Part shown: piece by piece, positions 5,728 through 7,274 of the stretch
Layout of the letters: every line of letters begins with the position of its first letter
Position numbering within the stretch: the first letter of the stretch is position 1
Assembly: GCA_020426085.1 (NCBI GenBank)
Contig: JAGQQP010000201.1
Coordinates: 1 to 7,274, forward strand
From: Planctomycetaceae bacterium
GTDB taxonomy: Bacteria; Planctomycetota; Planctomycetia; Planctomycetales; Planctomycetaceae
Direction: 5' to 3'
Length of the DNA: 7,274 bases
Notes under the pieces: generated by a model
Told to the model about the DNA's origin: nothing
Database searches by the model: none
What the model saw: the letters and a program-made list of their open reading frames with translations, nothing else
Translations under genes and position numbers: made by a program

Positions 5728-6561
5728 ATGAAACCAGTTAAACAGGTATTCGGAACAAGTATGGTAGCATTACTGGTTCTAAGTGCAGCTTACTGGGGCA
5801 GCCCGGCTTTTCGCGCGGTTCTAGGAGGACAGGTTCGCAACTATACGGGCTGGACGGAGGACGCACGCAAAGCGGATCCGGTCGGATTTGTGAATCATAT
5901 CGAAACAAAACTAAAACAGGACATCGGCAGATTTCAGCTGATCCGTCGAAATCTCCGGGGAGAACTCAATACACTTACCAAAAAAGAGAAGGAACAACGT
6001 GCCCTGCTGACGGACGCGGAAACCTATGCTGCCGAGTTCCGGAATGCATATCAAGAGGGACAATTTCCGGTTGAAGTACGAGCTGCCGCTTATAATGAGC
6101 AGGAGCTGGAGAATCAGGTCGGCATCACATTGGCTGAAATTGACGCCTATCAGCAGAACGTGCAGAAGTTGTCACAGGTTCGCCAGAATGCTGAGCTGAA
6201 AATTGAAGAACTGATTGTCTGCATCGACAAGTCCGAAGCACAACTGACAGCACTGTCCACACAACGTGAATTGCTGAAAGTTCGCGAATTAACGACCGAT
6301 GGAGCCCGGTTACTGTCTCAGGTCGATCAGTTATTGCATCGGAACGAAGAAGTCATGACATCAAATCCTGTTCGGTCCGTTCGTGAGTTGCAGCTTTCGG
6401 GAAAGCGGTCACATAACAGTTCCAACCGCACCCGCGTGACGGCTTTCCTGACTCAATCCAGCAGAGAAAATGTTTCAGTCTCTTTCAATAAGCCACATTC
6501 ATCTGTTCAATCAAAAGTTGAACAGGCTCCCCTCTTTCAGCAGTCTCCGGTAGGAAAATAA
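5728..6561 (+). CDS. Exported or membrane-anchored coiled-coil protein of unknown function
   Basis: 277 residues. I do not recognise a named family. Residues 1-6 are basic, followed by a hydrophobic stretch at about 7-24 (VFGTSMVALLVLSAAYW), acting as either an uncleaved anchor or a signal peptide. Residues about 50-215 are almost entirely charged, heptad-rich helix (for example RRNLRGELNTLTKKEKEQRA and KIEELIVCIDKSEAQLTAL), predicting long coiled coils like those of PspA-type or envelope-spanning proteins. The last 60 residues are Ser/Asn/Gln/Arg-rich and probably disordered. There is a single cysteine. The gene is transcribed divergently from the sigma-like gene, with a strong Shine-Dalgarno and its own downstream hairpin. 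It may share regulation with the sigma cluster or be its target, but nothing in the sequence proves this. Confidence 0.75.
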   Translation: MKPVKQVFGTSMVALLVLSAAYWGSPAFRAVLGGQVRNYTGWTEDARKADPVGFVNHIETKLKQDIGRFQLIRRNLRGELNTLTKKEKEQRALLTDAETYAAEFRNAYQEGQFPVEVRAAAYNEQELENQVGITLAEIDAYQQNVQKLSQVRQNAELKIEELIVCIDKSEAQLTALSTQRELLKVRELTTDGARLLSQVDQLLHRNEEVMTSNPVRSVRELQLSGKRSHNSSNRTRVTAFLTQSSRENVSVSFNKPHSSVQSKVEQAPLFQQSPVGK

Positions 6562-6568
6562 CGCAAGT

Positions 6569-6587
6569 GACATCTGAATCTGATGTC
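6569..6587. repeat. Small inverted repeat after the coiled-coil gene
   Basis: GACATC (6569-6574), 7 nt, GATGTC (6582-6587). It lies just behind the stop codon and ahead of the stronger hairpin at 6595. It may be an accessory stem of the same 3' end. Confidence 0.35.
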
Positions 6588-6594
6588 TGAAATC

Positions 6595-6627
6595 GAGACA
6601 GGGCTTTTTTTGAAGAAGCCCTGTCTC
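6595..6627. terminator. Hairpin between convergent genes, likely bidirectional terminator
   Basis: GAGACAGGGCTT (6595-6606) pairs perfectly over 12 bp with AAGCCCTGTCTC (6616-6627), leaving a 9-nt loop containing a T run. It lies 33 nt after the stop of the coiled-coil gene and 86 nt from the stop of the convergent caspase-like gene, where a shared terminator is expected. The usual T tract after the stem is weak on both strands, so it may act as a 3' end stabiliser or need a termination factor. Confidence 0.7.
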
Positions 6628-6713
6628 ATTACTATTTACAGGTAACGTTATTGAAATTACTTTCGGCAGATCGGAAATGGTTCCACGCTCGATCGACAGG
6701 AACAGATCCTCTG

Positions 6714-7274
6714 TTACTCCGGCAACGGCAGCACGGGGAAGCTTTCCCCCCGACCGGTAAATTCGATGAACTGTTCCTCCCCGAAGTAGAGCTTCGTCAG
6801 CAACGGAACCTTGTCCTGGGCGTAGCCGAACCAGTCCCGCACCTTCACCACTTTGTCACTCGCATTCACGGTCTGCCCCACCAGCGGACCTTCATTAACC
6901 GCCTTCATTCCCGCCAGCAATGTATAGGTCAACAGACCGTGTTTCAGCTGTGACGTTTCCTGGGCCTGTTGGGAGGCAGCAGAGGCTCCAATCACATAGT
7001 GTCCCTGTGCACGACTCAGGCGTACCAGCGCTCCCCGGAACGCAAACGGATCCCGGGCCGTCCGGTTGATCGCCAGGGCACCACCGGACTGACAGGTGTC
7101 GAAGATGATCACCCGCTTGAGCGAAGGGACCTCGGCCAGCATGTCGCCCAGTTCATCGTGCGGAAGTCCCTGGTTGCGGATATCCGTTTCCATATCGCCT
7201 TCACTGCGTTTGAATTCATGCGGAATAAAAAAGTACCGCTGCCCCAGGGTCACGCCGTGCCCCGCAATAAAGAT
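6714..7274 (-). CDS. Caspase-like (peptidase C14) protein, third and distinct paralogue, 5' end outside window
   Basis: The frame is open to the right edge; 186 codons plus a stop are visible. The sequence enters with IFIAGHGVTLGQRYFFIP, containing the catalytic His (codon 7257-7259). It continues to VIIFDTCQSGGAL with the catalytic Cys (codon 7092-7094). An ASAASQQAQE...LKHGLLTYTLL segment then corresponds to FSSCTLGE...LKHGVFMHYVL of the other two caspases. A GTG at 7251-7253 could be read as a start, but it lies after the His motif, so the real start is outside the window. The C-terminal ending, with YAQDKVPLLTKLYFGEEQF, is of a type I associate with planctomycete proteins carrying a C-terminal caspase domain, often behind WD40 repeats. 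That N-terminal architecture is inference. The GC content is visibly higher than in the copy A/B region and no EF-hand-like loop is seen, so it is not a recent duplicate. Confidence 0.85.
   Translation of the reverse strand: MFIAGHGVTLGQRYFFIPHEFKRSEGDMETDIRNQGLPHDELGDMLAEVPSLKRVIIFDTCQSGGALAINRTARDPFAFRGALVRLSRAQGHYVIGASAASQQAQETSQLKHGLLTYTLLAGMKAVNEGPLVGQTVNASDKVVKVRDWFGYAQDKVPLLTKLYFGEEQFIEFTGRGESFPVLPLPE

Noticed and set aside
6651..6953. 100-codon open frame on the plus strand
   Set aside because: It is antisense to the third caspase-like gene, has proline/histidine-rich shadow composition and no ribosome binding site of note.

Overview
The window looks like a chromosome fragment of a planctomycete, probably in the Gimesia/Planctomycetaceae range. 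This is inferred from domain content: secreted caspase-like (peptidase C14) proteins, a formylglycine-generating-enzyme (FGE)-type domain, a DUF1559 domain (a family greatly expanded in Planctomycetota), a sigma/zinc-anti-sigma pair with TPRs, and mid-range base composition. No rRNA, tRNA, CRISPR array, transposase or reverse transcriptase is visible.

Layout. From about 5473 leftward runs a minus-strand gene cluster: a divergent sigma-70-like factor (5473-4223), a membrane-anchored zinc-finger/TPR protein resembling an anti-sigma factor (4226-3042, ATGA overlap), and a secreted caspase-like protein, copy B (3029-1473, 12 nt gap). Copy B ends in a DUF1559 domain. Left of it lie an in-frame remnant of an FGE C-terminus (1472-1338) and a remnant of the last 20 codons of the TPR gene (1248-1186). 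Then comes a second caspase gene, copy A (1173 to beyond position 1), whose C-terminus is an intact-looking FGE domain cut by the window edge. Diverging rightward from about 5728 is a secreted or membrane-anchored coiled-coil protein (5728-6561, +) of unknown function. It is followed by a strong hairpin and by the convergent, 5'-truncated end of a third, unrelated caspase-like gene (6714-7274, -).

History read from the sequence. Bases 291-1250 and 2147-3106 align without a single gap at a constant offset of 1856 bp. A unit made of the TPR-gene tail, the caspase and the FGE was therefore duplicated in tandem. In copy B most of the FGE was then replaced by DUF1559, leaving the FGE tail stranded behind the new stop codon.

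How the genes may work together (inference). The sigma factor would be held by the membrane zinc-finger/TPR protein. The caspase-like proteins carry signal peptides, so they should act on the outer side of the membrane, where the TPR domain sits. They could sense through FGE- or DUF1559-type modules and either cleave or be scaffolded by the TPR domain. This would be a protease-coupled sigma/anti-sigma signalling system with exchangeable sensor ends. I know of no description of exactly this arrangement.
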